Shown: positions 42,279 through 51,042 of the stretch, in pieces
How the letters are laid out: the number at the start of each line of letters is the position of its first letter
Numbering within the stretch: the stretch's first letter is position 1
NCBI RefSeq assembly: GCF_049445795.1
Contig: NZ_JBMSDT010000004.1
Location: forward strand, 372,001-436,000
From: Larkinella sp049445795
Lineage (GTDB): Bacteria; Bacteroidota; Bacteroidia; Cytophagales; Spirosomataceae
Length of the DNA stretch: 64,000 bases
Direction of reading: 5' to 3'
Notes under the pieces: generated by a model
The model's database searches: none
What the model was told of the DNA's origin: nothing
Seen by the model: the letters and a program-made list of their open reading frames with translations, nothing else
Made by a program: the position numbers and the translations under genes

Positions 42279-44363
42279 ATGCGCTCCGAGCTTTATTTTC
42301 AGTCGTCTCCCTGGTGGTTGCTGGTTTGTCTGGCCGTGGGGGCCGCGTATGCGTATGCGTTGTATCAGCCCAATTCGGGCTGGAGCCAGCGGATGAATCT
42401 GTCACTGGCGGCTTTCCGGTTTCTGGTGGTCAGTCTGGTTTGCTTTCTGTTGCTGAATCCGCTGATCCGGAGCGTCCAGACAATTACCGAAAAACCGAAA
42501 GTGGTGCTGGCCATCGATAACTCGGAGTCGATGACCGTGGCCGGAAAAGCTCAGCTTGACCGGGCGCTGGAAGCTGCCAGCCAGCTTCGCGAACGGTTGG
42601 AAGGCGAAGATATTGAAGTGGCCGTCCAGACCCTGGGCGATAGTCTGATTTCCGGTGATTTAAAGACAGTTGCGTTCAACCAGCGAACCACAGATTTGTC
42701 AAACCTGCTCGGCGGCATCCGGAATGCCTACGAGGGCCGGAACCTGACCGACGTGGTGTTGATTTCGGACGGGATTGCCAACCAGGGGCTCTCACCGACG
42801 TTTGGGCGCTACAATTTTGCGGTGCATACCGTGGGGGTAGGCGACACCATTCCGAAGCGGGATGTGCAACTGAAAGATGCCGTAGCGAACAAAATTGCGT
42901 ATCTCGGCAATCAGTTTCCGATTCAGGCCGAGGTGGCGAGTTACGGTTTTCAGGGCCGGAGCGGCACCGTCGTCCTGCGGCAGAACGGTCGCGAGTTGGG
43001 CCGGCAAACCGTCAATTTCAATCAACCGGAAACGTTTCAGCAACTCACGTTTCAGACGTCTTCTGATCAGAAGGGGATGCAGCACTACGTGGTTGAGGTG
43101 TTGCCCCAGAGTGGGGAATTCAGCCCGCGTAATAACCGTCGGGACGTGTACATTGATATCATTGATGGGAAAGAAAAAATTCTGCTGCTCGCTCTGAGTC
43201 CACACCCCGACATTAAAGCGTTACGGAGCATCATTGAGAAAAACCAGAATTATGAACTGGATATCCGGACCGTCAACGGCGGCAATTCGGACATTCCTGA
43301 TAAAGCGTATGACCTGGTGATTTTGCACCAGTTGCCCGACAACCAGAATGCGGGGGCCTCTGTTGTGCAGCGGGCCTTGCAAAAAAACACCCCGGTGCTG
43401 TTTGTGCTCGGCAATCAGTCGGGCCTTCAGGCCTTGAACAACCTGAATCCGGTGATGCAAATCGTGGCCGGAGGGGGGCAAACCGACAAAGTGACGGGGC
43501 GGTTCAATCCGGATTACCGGCAACTGAACCTCGACGCCCAGAAGCTTTCGTTGCTGGATCGTCTGCCGCCGATGCTGGTACCGTTTGGCGATTATAAATT
43601 GTCGCCTGGCAGTGAGGTGGTGCTGTGGCAGCAGGTGGGCAGCGTCCGGACGAGCAAACCATTGTTGGCCATCAACAGCAGTAGTACGCGCAAAGCCGCC
43701 GTGCTGGCAGGCGAAGGGCTGTGGGAGTGGCGACTCGAAGAGTTTGCCCTGACCGACAACCAGGCCGTGATTGACGAATTGCTCCAGAAGGTGATGCAGC
43801 TCGTTTCGATCAAGGAAGACCGGCGGAAGCTCCGAGTGTATCCGGTCCGCAACGAATTCCTGGCGGGCGAAAAAGTGACGTTCGAAACCGAGATGTATAA
43901 CGATATATACGAGAAGTTATACGACCGCCCGGTTCGGCTGGAAATTACGAACGAGCGTGCCGTGCCGCGCAGTTTCAATTACACCCCGACAGCCAGCAAT
44001 TCCCGGTTTGAGGTCAGTAATCTGCCCGAAGGCGTTTATCGGTTCCGGGCAACGGCTTCGCTCAACGGTCGGGCCGAGGTGGCCACGGGCGAGTTTATCG
44101 TTCGGGAGCAGCAGTTTGAAGCCATCAACACCACCGCGGATCACCTGATGCTCCGGCAATTATCCCAGCAAACCGGCGGGCGGTTTTACAATGCATCGAC
44201 GCTGAATGCGCTGGCCGACGACCTGGTGAGCCGCAAACCTACGGGACGGCTGACGAGCAATGAAGCCTTAAACGAACTCATCAATTTACGCTGGCTCTTT
44301 TTCCTGATTGTTCTTTTGATCAGTGTAGAATGGGGCCTGCGCAAGTATCATGGCGCGTATTAA
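42279..44363 (+). CDS. Membrane protein with a VWA-like domain
   Basis: 694 residues. Two N-terminal membrane helices (WWLLVCLAVGAAYAYALY, FRFLVVSLVCFLLLNPL), then a von Willebrand A domain with the metal site D-x-S-x-S at 80-84 (VVLAIDNSESM) and LTDVVLISDGIANQG, Ig-like regions (AEVASYGFQGRSGTVVLRQN), and a last helix (LRWLFFLIVLLISVEWGLR). The layout recalls BatA/BatB-related and periplasmic VWA proteins, but no MoxR partner is adjacent. It overlaps the next gene by 14 bases. Confidence 0.82.
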   Translation: MRSELYFQSSPWWLLVCLAVGAAYAYALYQPNSGWSQRMNLSLAAFRFLVVSLVCFLLLNPLIRSVQTITEKPKVVLAIDNSESMTVAGKAQLDRALEAASQLRERLEGEDIEVAVQTLGDSLISGDLKTVAFNQRTTDLSNLLGGIRNAYEGRNLTDVVLISDGIANQGLSPTFGRYNFAVHTVGVGDTIPKRDVQLKDAVANKIAYLGNQFPIQAEVASYGFQGRSGTVVLRQNGRELGRQTVNFNQPETFQQLTFQTSSDQKGMQHYVVEVLPQSGEFSPRNNRRDVYIDIIDGKEKILLLALSPHPDIKALRSIIEKNQNYELDIRTVNGGNSDIPDKAYDLVILHQLPDNQNAGASVVQRALQKNTPVLFVLGNQSGLQALNNLNPVMQIVAGGGQTDKVTGRFNPDYRQLNLDAQKLSLLDRLPPMLVPFGDYKLSPGSEVVLWQQVGSVRTSKPLLAINSSSTRKAAVLAGEGLWEWRLEEFALTDNQAVIDELLQKVMQLVSIKEDRRKLRVYPVRNEFLAGEKVTFETEMYNDIYEKLYDRPVRLEITNERAVPRSFNYTPTASNSRFEVSNLPEGVYRFRATASLNGRAEVATGEFIVREQQFEAINTTADHLMLRQLSQQTGGRFYNASTLNALADDLVSRKPTGRLTSNEALNELINLRWLFFLIVLLISVEWGLRKYHGAY

Positions 44364-45285
44364 CCGGAGGAAAAATAGAAGCCAAAGCGGCTGGCGGTTT
44401 ATACTGTTACTTTCGCTCTTTCATTCTTTCGCTCTTTCGCTTTTCGGCCAGGACAGCACCCGTCGGACAGACGAGCCGTGTTACCGTTGTCGGCTTCGCG
44501 GTCTCATCATCGGCGAAACGGTGGTGTATGCGGGAACGCTTTACGGACTCAGCCGGGCCTGGTACAACAACCCGCTAACGAATTTCAAGTTTTTCAACGA
44601 CAACGCCGAGTGGTTGCAGCTTGACAAGGTTGGCCATATGGTTACTGCGTATCAGATTACGCGTCTGTCGGCCGAAGCGTATCGCTGGGCGGGCCTTTCC
44701 GATCGAAAAGCTGCGCTCTATGCCGGGCTGACAGGCGTTATTTTCCAGACGCCCATCGAAATTCTGGACGGTTTTTCGCCTGAATACGGTTTTTCAGTAG
44801 GCGATATGATTGCTAATATTGCAGGTCCGGCCTTGTATGCGGGGCAGTACCTGGCCTGGGGAGAGTTGCGCATTCAGCCGAAATTCTCGTTCCATTATAC
44901 CCGACTGGCGAAGGAACGGCCTAATCTGCTGGGAAAAAACTGGAATGATCGCTGGCTGAAGGATTACAACGGACAGACCTACTGGCTTTCGGTCAATCCG
45001 TCGACCTTTGCGGGGCGGGAATCGAAGTTTCCGAAATGGCTGAACGTCGCGGTGGGGTACGGGATTCACGATATGGTAGCGGCCGAAAAGGACAAAAGTA
45101 TCGAGATGGGGTTTCGTCCCTACCGGCAGTATTATCTGTCGCTGGATGTCGACTTTACTCGTATCAAAACCCGGAGCAAAACTTTAAAAACGGTCTTTTT
45201 TTTATTGAATACCTTGAAAATGCCCGCCCCCTCACTCGAATTCAATAGTCGGAACGGGTTGCGTTTCCACGCAATTTATTACTAA
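44350..45285 (+). CDS. DUF2279 (YfiM-like) exported protein
   Basis: 311 residues with a signal peptide (RFILLLSLFHSFALSLFGQ) and the DUF2279 pattern LDKVGHMVTAYQITRLSAEA, LYAGLTGVIFQTPIEILDGF and YGFSVGDMIANIAGPALYAG. The family is envelope-located and uncharacterised. Its start lies inside the end of the VWA gene, which suggests coupled translation. A GC-rich inverted repeat begins at the base after its stop. Confidence 0.85.
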   Translation: MARINRRKNRSQSGWRFILLLSLFHSFALSLFGQDSTRRTDEPCYRCRLRGLIIGETVVYAGTLYGLSRAWYNNPLTNFKFFNDNAEWLQLDKVGHMVTAYQITRLSAEAYRWAGLSDRKAALYAGLTGVIFQTPIEILDGFSPEYGFSVGDMIANIAGPALYAGQYLAWGELRIQPKFSFHYTRLAKERPNLLGKNWNDRWLKDYNGQTYWLSVNPSTFAGRESKFPKWLNVAVGYGIHDMVAAEKDKSIEMGFRPYRQYYLSLDVDFTRIKTRSKTLKTVFFLLNTLKMPAPSLEFNSRNGLRFHAIYY

Positions 45286-45389
45286 CGTACCTGTTACGTA
45301 CCCCCGGACTTCAGTCCGTGTGAGCTGGTATATCCAGAAGTTGCTATTAACTCACCCGGACTGAAGTCCGGGGGTACGGGACGGATACG
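45286..45389. repeat. GC-rich inverted repeat, ACGGACTTTAGTCCGT family, copy 2
   Basis: Left arm ACCCCCGGACTTCAGTCCGT and right arm CCGGACTGAAGTCCGGGGGT are near-perfect complements around a 34-nt centre. It starts at the first base after a stop codon and ends 15 bases before the next ATG. Confidence 0.88.
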
Positions 45390-45404
45390 ATACACATTAC
45401 AAAC

Positions 45405-46403
45405 ATGAACATTGGAGATAAAGTCAGAATGCTACGGGCGAAGGAACAGGGCGTCGTTACCCGGTTTTTGCCCGGCAATCAGGTAGAAATTGAAATTGAA
45501 GACGGATTCCGGATTCCGGTTCTGCGTTCGGAGATAGTGGTGGTTTCGCCGATGGAAGCCGCACGCTTCCAGCAGGAACCGGGTTTTGAAGTCCAGAAAA
45601 CCGTAAAGCCCGAAATCATCGGAAACGTCGGCATTTACCTGGCTTTCGTCGAACTCAGCGAGCGCGGGGGCGTACGGGAAGTGGAAGTGTATTTGGCCAA
45701 CAATACCGACTGGGACTTACCGTATTCCATCGGAGAAGAACGGGAAGCCCGCTATACGGGTTTGCACACCGGTATTCTGAAAGCGCGATCGGTTACGAAA
45801 TTGCCCCAGCGCTATTCCATGTCGACTTTTGAAAACTGGCCGACGTTTTTGATTCAGGCGTTGTGGCACCGGCTCGGAGGTACGGCCCTGCGCGCTCCCC
45901 TGATCAAACGGATTAAGTGCCGGGCACAAACATTCCAGACCAATACCAAATCGATTCCCGTGCTAAACCAGACCGGGCATCTTTATCAGTTGGACGTTGA
46001 GGAACCGGTCCAGCCAGAGCCTGCCAAACCGCAACCGGCGAAGTCGGTCGATGCACAGGCCCTGCGTGAAAGTTTGCTGGGTGCGACGGAAAAGAAAGCA
46101 GAGACACCCGTCGAACGGCCGTCGGCAATTATTGATCTGCATATCAACAAGCTGTTGCCCAACGGTTTTGGCAGCCGAACCAACACGGAACTGCTGGAGG
46201 TACAGTTGCAGGAATTTGAACGGAACCTGGAAAATGCCATTGCCAGCGGCATGGATGACATTACGTTTATCCACGGGGTCGGCAATGGTGTTTTGCGGAA
46301 TGAGTTGCACCGTCGGCTGGGCAAAAATCCGGGGGTTTCCTATTTTGAAGACGCCCAGAAGGAAAAATTTGGCTATGGCGCGACCAAGGTTAAGATTAAA
46401 TAA
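45405..46403 (+). CDS. DUF2027 and Smr-domain protein
   Basis: 332 residues. The N-terminal DUF2027 domain (MNIGDKVRMLRAKEQGVVTR) is followed by a beta domain, a Pro/Ala-rich linker (about 205-225) and a C-terminal Smr domain (about 245-332, IDLHINKLLPNGFG, then DDITFIHGVGNGVLRNELHR). Smr domains are nucleases acting on branched DNA or mRNA; the DLH and HGxG motifs are present. The architecture is standard for Bacteroidota. Confidence 0.92.
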   Translation: MNIGDKVRMLRAKEQGVVTRFLPGNQVEIEIEDGFRIPVLRSEIVVVSPMEAARFQQEPGFEVQKTVKPEIIGNVGIYLAFVELSERGGVREVEVYLANNTDWDLPYSIGEEREARYTGLHTGILKARSVTKLPQRYSMSTFENWPTFLIQALWHRLGGTALRAPLIKRIKCRAQTFQTNTKSIPVLNQTGHLYQLDVEEPVQPEPAKPQPAKSVDAQALRESLLGATEKKAETPVERPSAIIDLHINKLLPNGFGSRTNTELLEVQLQEFERNLENAIASGMDDITFIHGVGNGVLRNELHRRLGKNPGVSYFEDAQKEKFGYGATKVKIK

Positions 46404-47820
46404 AAATATTTTCACTACATTGACGCCTATCCGCAGTCTGTTGCTGCTGTTGCTGCTTGTTCAGGCATGCAAACCGTCCACAACCACCAACCCCAAAGCG
46501 CCCAAAGCCGCTTACTCGGTTACAAAAATGGAGGTACAGAACGACAAATTTTTATCGACTGTCAACATTCCTGTATCCATTGCGCTGGCGGATGTCGAGC
46601 GGCAGATCAACAGTCAGGTCAATGGCCTGATTTACGAAGATAATAGCCTGATTGACAACGACAACGATCAGTTCATGATCAAAGTCTGGAAGCAGGCACC
46701 CATTCGGGTAACGGCGCAGGATAGTCTGTTTTATTTCCAGGTTCCGTTGAAAATCTGGGCAAAAGCCGGGCTGAAAGTGCTCGGGTTTACGCAGTTCCAG
46801 GAAACGGATTTTGAGCTTGTCATCAAGTTTGCAACCCGGTTTTCCGTTGAGCGCGACTGGACCGCCCATACCCAAACCACCGCCCAGGGCTACGACTGGG
46901 TGCGAAAACCGGCCTTGAAAATAGCCGGTTTGGAGATACCCGTCACCGGCATCGTCGGTCGGTTGATCGACAAAAACCTCGGCAAGGTGACGAAAGCCCT
47001 CGATGAGCAGGTTCAGAAACAGATCGACCTGCGGACGCCCGTTCTGAAAGCCTGGAACCTGATTCGACAGCCGTATCTGATTTCTGATAAATACCGAACC
47101 TGGTTGCTGGTAGTACCCAAGCGGATTCTGATCACCCCTTTTCAGTTCGAGCGCGGAGCCATCCGCTCGACCATCGGGATTGAAGGGTACACGCTCACCC
47201 AAACCGGGATAAAACCGGATGTGAAGCCCGCCAGCACCATTCCCGAACTGGTTGTCTCAAAAGACATTCCACATCAGTTCCGGATTGGTTTACTGAGCGA
47301 AGCAACCTATGCCGAAGCCGCTAAATTGGTATCGCAGGAGTTTGTAGGGCAGTTGTACGAGTTTCGCGACGGGCGGTATAAAATCACGATCACCGGGATT
47401 GATTTATACGGACAGAACAACAACCTGATCATCAAGGCCGATTTGCGGGGGAGTATCAACGGGGCAATCTACCTGCGCGGACAGCCGTTTTACGATGCCC
47501 AAACCCGGACGATTTCCCTGCGGGACCTGCATTATGACCTGGATACGAAAAACATTCTGTACAAAACCGCCAGTTGGCTCTTGCAGGGAAGTTTCGCGCG
47601 GACCCTCGAAAAGCAACTGACCATTCCGGTGGGCAACCAGATTGACGAAGCCAGGGCGTCGCTTCAAAACAAGTTAACGAACAATCAGGTGGCCAAAGGA
47701 GTTGTTATCAACGGCAAACTTGAACAAGTTTCGCCCGATCAGGTTTATTTAACATCAGAATCGATGCTGGCCGTGGTGTATGCGACCGGGAAAATCGATT
47801 TGAAGGTCGAAGGATTGTAG
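46375..47820 (+). CDS. DUF4403 lipoprotein
   Basis: 481 residues starting at ATG 46375, which overlaps the end of the Smr gene by 29 bases. An N-terminal signal ends in a lipobox LLVQA-Cys. The mature part opens VQNDKFLSTVNIPVSIALAD and shows the DUF4403 layout of repeated beta-rich lipid-binding-like halves (SLRDLHYDLDTKNILYKTAS, FARTLEKQLTIPVGNQIDE). Function unknown; probably anchored in the outer or inner membrane. Confidence 0.85.
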   Translation: MARPRLRLNKNIFTTLTPIRSLLLLLLLVQACKPSTTTNPKAPKAAYSVTKMEVQNDKFLSTVNIPVSIALADVERQINSQVNGLIYEDNSLIDNDNDQFMIKVWKQAPIRVTAQDSLFYFQVPLKIWAKAGLKVLGFTQFQETDFELVIKFATRFSVERDWTAHTQTTAQGYDWVRKPALKIAGLEIPVTGIVGRLIDKNLGKVTKALDEQVQKQIDLRTPVLKAWNLIRQPYLISDKYRTWLLVVPKRILITPFQFERGAIRSTIGIEGYTLTQTGIKPDVKPASTIPELVVSKDIPHQFRIGLLSEATYAEAAKLVSQEFVGQLYEFRDGRYKITITGIDLYGQNNNLIIKADLRGSINGAIYLRGQPFYDAQTRTISLRDLHYDLDTKNILYKTASWLLQGSFARTLEKQLTIPVGNQIDEARASLQNKLTNNQVAKGVVINGKLEQVSPDQVYLTSESMLAVVYATGKIDLKVEGL

Positions 47821-47887
47821 TTTGACCCGGATTTACGTAGTTTTTTAGACAATAGGCTCGAAAAATTTGCAGTTTTTTGATGTCTGG

Positions 47888-47918
47888 TTTTTAAAGAACC
47901 TAAGTATTTATAGATTTG
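47888..47918 (+). promoter_or_regulatory. Promoter of the RNase P RNA gene
   Basis: TAGATTTG (47911-47918) matches TAnnTTTG exactly, with TTTT (47888-47891) 19 bases upstream as the -33 element. Transcription would start near 47925, shortly before the conserved RNA core. Confidence 0.6.
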
Positions 47919-47947
47919 CGGTGTTCACGGAATGGCAACCGACGCGA

Positions 47948-48383
47948 GGTAAATTGTCTTATCGCTCCGGGACGTATAAACGGAACGGGGAGGAAAGTCC
48001 GGACAGCGTAGAGTACCATACTTCCTAACGGGAAGGCAGCCAACGGGAAACGCCTGGCGCCGTACGGTTGGCTGACAGACAGTGCCACAGAAAAGATACC
48101 GCCGAAGCCGGTTTTGGCCGCTTCGGTAAGGGTGAAATGGTAGGGTAAGAGCCTACCGCCCGGCTGGTGACAGGCGGGGCAGGGTAAACCTTATGGGCTG
48201 AAAGATCAAATAGGCATCGGAAGGGGGCTACTCGTTCCTGTAGTTCCGGACTCGTCCGGGATGATGCCGATGCGGGTAGATCGATAGAGTTTCGGAGTGA
48301 TCCGGAATCGAGATAAATGATAAGACCCGGATGGGTTGTTTCGGCAACCAGCCCGGTGACAGAATCCGGCTTATCGATTTACT
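47948..48383 (+). ncRNA. rnpB: RNase P RNA, bacterial class A
   Basis: The catalytic RNA that trims tRNA 5' ends. The universal core is visible: GAGGAAAGTCCGGAC (about 47989-48003), ACAGAAAAGATACCGCC (about 48086-48102), AAGGGTGAAATGGTAGGGT, the RAGAGCCYACCG-like AGAGCCTACCG, GGTAAACC and near the 3' end GACAGAATCCGGCTTATCGA. GTAAAT near the 5' end pairs with ATTTAC near the 3' end as helix P1, which sets the approximate ends. No protein gene is found from 47821 to 48499. Confidence 0.95.
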
Positions 48384-48499
48384 TCGTGGCGTGTTGCCGC
48401 CGAACCCATTGCAGAAGTTTTTGAAACGGTCTGCCGTATTTCTGGTTACCGTGTTGGATTGTTCAACGTAAAAGGCTTATGAATTAAACCTGAGTTCTC

Positions 48500-50047
48500 A
48501 TGAAGAAAATTTCCATTTTTGCTTCTCTGACGCTTCTGTTGCTGACGCAAGCTGTCGGGTATGCCCAAACTGACACCACCACCCGCACCACCGACGGAAC
48601 ATCCACCCGCAATCGCTCGTATGAAGGCGATTACAAGATGAACACCTGGTCAGTCACGGTTACACCCGCACTGACCCGCTTCTTCGGTGATCTCGACAAT
48701 TACGGTTTTTATAAGGCTTTTCCGGAACAAGGACCCCGGCAAAAAATCACGGGTGCGGTAGGTGTATCCATCAATAAGCAGTTGACGCACCTGTTTGGCG
48801 CTTCCGCCGAATTTAACATCGGTTCATTGCGCGGCTCGAAGCAGGCACTTTACAATGCCTGGTTCCGGTCCAACTTCCTGCAAGGAACGTTGAACGCTAA
48901 CGTCAACATGAAATCCCTGCTGTTCGGCACACGGAAACTGAAACGCTGGAAATGGGACATTCAGGCGGGTGCCGGTTTGATGTGGTTCGATACCCGGGTT
49001 TATGACCTGACGACCGACCAGATGATTCGTTACTCGAACGACCGGCGCGACTATAGCTCTGTAACCCAGGGACGTTGGGAAGCCGATGGGTCGGTGTATA
49101 CCCGCGAATTTGTCTTCCCCGTTGGAACCGCACTCCATTATGAACTGACGCCCCGGCTGGATCTTGGCCTGGATGCAACGCTTTATAACGTCAACACCGA
49201 AAAACTGGATATGACCGTCGGTGGTGTCGATAACTCGAATCCGGCTAACGTGTACGGCTGGCGCCGGGGTGATTCGGGTCTTGACAAATGGGCACGGCTG
49301 GGTCTTTCAATTACCTATAAAATTGGTAAGAGCGCCGTTAAAGTGGGGAAAGATGGTGTCTACGATCCGTCGAAAGGCCGTTATCACCTGCGCTGGGCGG
49401 ATCCGAAAGACCTGATCAAGGAACCGTATAACCCCACGATGAATGATGCCGACTCGATTGCGAAAGCCAATATGCCGAAACCGGTCGATCCGCGTCTGTA
49501 CACGGATTCCGATAACGACGGTGTAGCCGACCTGTTCGACAAAGAAGCTAACACGCCCGCCGGTAGCATCGTTTCCGGTGCCGGTGTTGCCATGAATCTC
49601 GACAGCATCATCAGCTCAATTCTGCGCGGCAAATTTGCTCCGGAATGTGAAGCCCTGTTCAGCAACATTGAGTTCGATACCGACAAAGCCACGATCCGTC
49701 CGGCTTCGCAGGACATCCTGAAGAAAGTAATCGAACTGCTAAACGTGAAAACCAACTGCGGAATCATTCTGGTGGGCCACGCCGATTACCGGGCTTCCTA
49801 CGGCTACAACGTTCAATTGTCGAAACGCCGGGTGGATGCCGCCAAACGGTACCTGACCCGCGCCGGATTGACCGACCCCAGTCGGGTGACCGTCGAATAT
49901 TACGGTGAATACCGACCGATTGCGCCCAACACCACGGGGGATAACCTCCAGCGAAACCGGCGCGTCGAAATCAAGATTGTCCCGATGAATATGCTGCGCT
50001 CGCCGTACCAGTCTGGTCAGCGGTTTGATTCCCGCGAGCCCCGCTAA
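48500..50047 (+). CDS. OmpA-family outer-membrane protein
   Basis: 515 residues: signal peptide (SLTLLLLTQAVGYAQ), an N-terminal barrel (about 50-300), one thrombospondin-3-type calcium repeat (TDSDNDGVADLFDKE), and a C-terminal OmpA peptidoglycan-binding domain (NIEFDTDKATIRPASQDILK, then GHADYRASYGYNVQLSKRR with the conserved Asp/Arg, and QRNRRVEIKIVP). It would tether the outer membrane to the cell wall. A strong hairpin terminator follows. Confidence 0.93.
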   Translation: MKKISIFASLTLLLLTQAVGYAQTDTTTRTTDGTSTRNRSYEGDYKMNTWSVTVTPALTRFFGDLDNYGFYKAFPEQGPRQKITGAVGVSINKQLTHLFGASAEFNIGSLRGSKQALYNAWFRSNFLQGTLNANVNMKSLLFGTRKLKRWKWDIQAGAGLMWFDTRVYDLTTDQMIRYSNDRRDYSSVTQGRWEADGSVYTREFVFPVGTALHYELTPRLDLGLDATLYNVNTEKLDMTVGGVDNSNPANVYGWRRGDSGLDKWARLGLSITYKIGKSAVKVGKDGVYDPSKGRYHLRWADPKDLIKEPYNPTMNDADSIAKANMPKPVDPRLYTDSDNDGVADLFDKEANTPAGSIVSGAGVAMNLDSIISSILRGKFAPECEALFSNIEFDTDKATIRPASQDILKKVIELLNVKTNCGIILVGHADYRASYGYNVQLSKRRVDAAKRYLTRAGLTDPSRVTVEYYGEYRPIAPNTTGDNLQRNRRVEIKIVPMNMLRSPYQSGQRFDSREPR

Positions 50048-50068
50048 GCAATAGATTTTCCTTTTGTC

Positions 50069-50100
50069 AAAACCCCGGCCGACGCCGGGGTTTTGTCGTT
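50069..50100. terminator. Terminator after the OmpA-family gene
   Basis: AAAACCCCGGC and GCCGGGGTTTT form a perfect 11-bp stem with a 4-nt loop, and the T-run TTTTGTCGTTTT follows, 22 bases after the stop. Confidence 0.88.
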
Positions 50101-50256
50101 TTAAAACCTCCGGTTTTCAACTTACTCGCTGTGTTTTCATTCGTGGTACACAAGTGGAAAGTCAGAGATAAGGATACGTTTACATTTAAAATTTATCATT
50201 TGAGATTTAACATTACTTCCCTTCTTATTCACACACCATTATCTAAAAAAAGTTTG

Positions 50257-50264
50257 TACCTTTG
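50257..50264 (+). promoter_or_regulatory. Bacteroidota -7 element TACCTTTG before rpsP
   Basis: An exact TAnnTTTG match 63 bases before the rpsP ATG, implying a leader of about 55 bases. No clear -33 partner is seen. The remainder of 50101-50327 holds no gene. Confidence 0.6.
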
Positions 50265-50327
50265 CACCCTAATTCAACCGAAGGTGGGTCGTGAACCCGT
50301 TGCCTTCCAGAAAAACAAACCAATAAA

Positions 50328-50870
50328 ATGGCAGTTAAAATTCGTTTATCGCGTCGGGGACGCAAAAAACTGGCTATTTACGACATCGTAGTGGCCGATG
50401 CCAGAGCACCACGGGATGGTCGCTTTATTGAAAAAATCGGTTCGTACAACCCCAATACCGATCCGTCGACGGTCGTTCTGAAAAGCGAGCGTGCCGTGGA
50501 TTGGTTGTTGAAAGGGGCTCAGCCGACCGACACCGCCCGTTCGATTCTGTCGCACGAAGGCGTCATGCTGAAAAAACACCTGCAGGTGGGGGTCATCAAA
50601 GGGGCCATCTCACAGGAGCAGGCTGAATCGAAATTCGAAGAGTGGAAACAAGGCAAAGAAGGACGGAAACAGGGTGTTGCCGAAACCAAAGCACAGCAGC
50701 AGTCTGATGCCAAACAGGCTCGTCTGGATGCTGAGAAAAAGGTGAACGAAGCACGTGCTCAGGCTATCGCGAAGAAAAACGTGGTGGAGGAACCTGTCGC
50801 TGAAGCACCTGCCGAAGAAGAAGCTCCGGCTGCCGAAGCGCCATCTGAAGAAGGCGAAGCTCAGGCGTAA
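50328..50870 (+). CDS. rpsP: 30S ribosomal protein S16
   Basis: 180 residues. The first 80 are the S16 core (VKIRLSRRGRKKLAIYDIVV, ADARAPRDGRFIEKIGSYNP, ALKxxRA-like LKSERAVDWLLKGAQPTD). The last 100 form a charged helix and an Ala/Glu/Pro-rich acidic tail, a long extension seen in Bacteroidota S16. First gene of an rpsP-rimM-trmD cluster, the usual order in bacteria, but separated from rimM by an inverted repeat and a terminator. Confidence 0.95.
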   Translation: MAVKIRLSRRGRKKLAIYDIVVADARAPRDGRFIEKIGSYNPNTDPSTVVLKSERAVDWLLKGAQPTDTARSILSHEGVMLKKHLQVGVIKGAISQEQAESKFEEWKQGKEGRKQGVAETKAQQQSDAKQARLDAEKKVNEARAQAIAKKNVVEEPVAEAPAEEEAPAAEAPSEEGEAQA

Positions 50871-50876
50871 ATCTTC

Positions 50877-50976
50877 CGTACCCACGGACTTTAGTCCGTG
50901 TGAGCTAGTATCACCTTTAAGTTGATATTAACTACTAGATTATAGAAGCTCACACGGACTAAAGTCCGTGGGTACG
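50877..50976. repeat. GC-rich inverted repeat, ACGGACTTTAGTCCGT family, copy 3
   Basis: Left CGTACCCACGGACTTTAGTC and right GACTAAAGTCCGTGGGTACG arms are perfect complements, with GTGAGCT/AGCTCAC extending the stem. It begins 6 bases after the rpsP stop. Confidence 0.9.
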
Positions 50977-50981
50977 ATGTA

Positions 50982-51033
50982 ACAACTGACGGGAGTCTGT
51001 TTTCCGAAACAGATTTCTGTCAGTTGTTTTTTA
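50982..51033 (+). terminator. Terminator-like hairpin directly before rimM
   Basis: ACAACTGAC and GTCAGTTGT pair over 9 bp around an inner TCTGTTTT/AAACAGA stem, followed by six Ts. It ends about 10 bases before the annotated rimM ATG and could limit readthrough from rpsP. Confidence 0.7.
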
Positions 51034-51042
51034 TTCAGGCTT

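Noticed and set aside
45997..46374. Long upstream extension of the DUF4403 gene frame
   Set aside because: It overlaps the Smr gene in another frame and has Arg/Ser-rich shadow composition; the lipoprotein signal starts at 46375.
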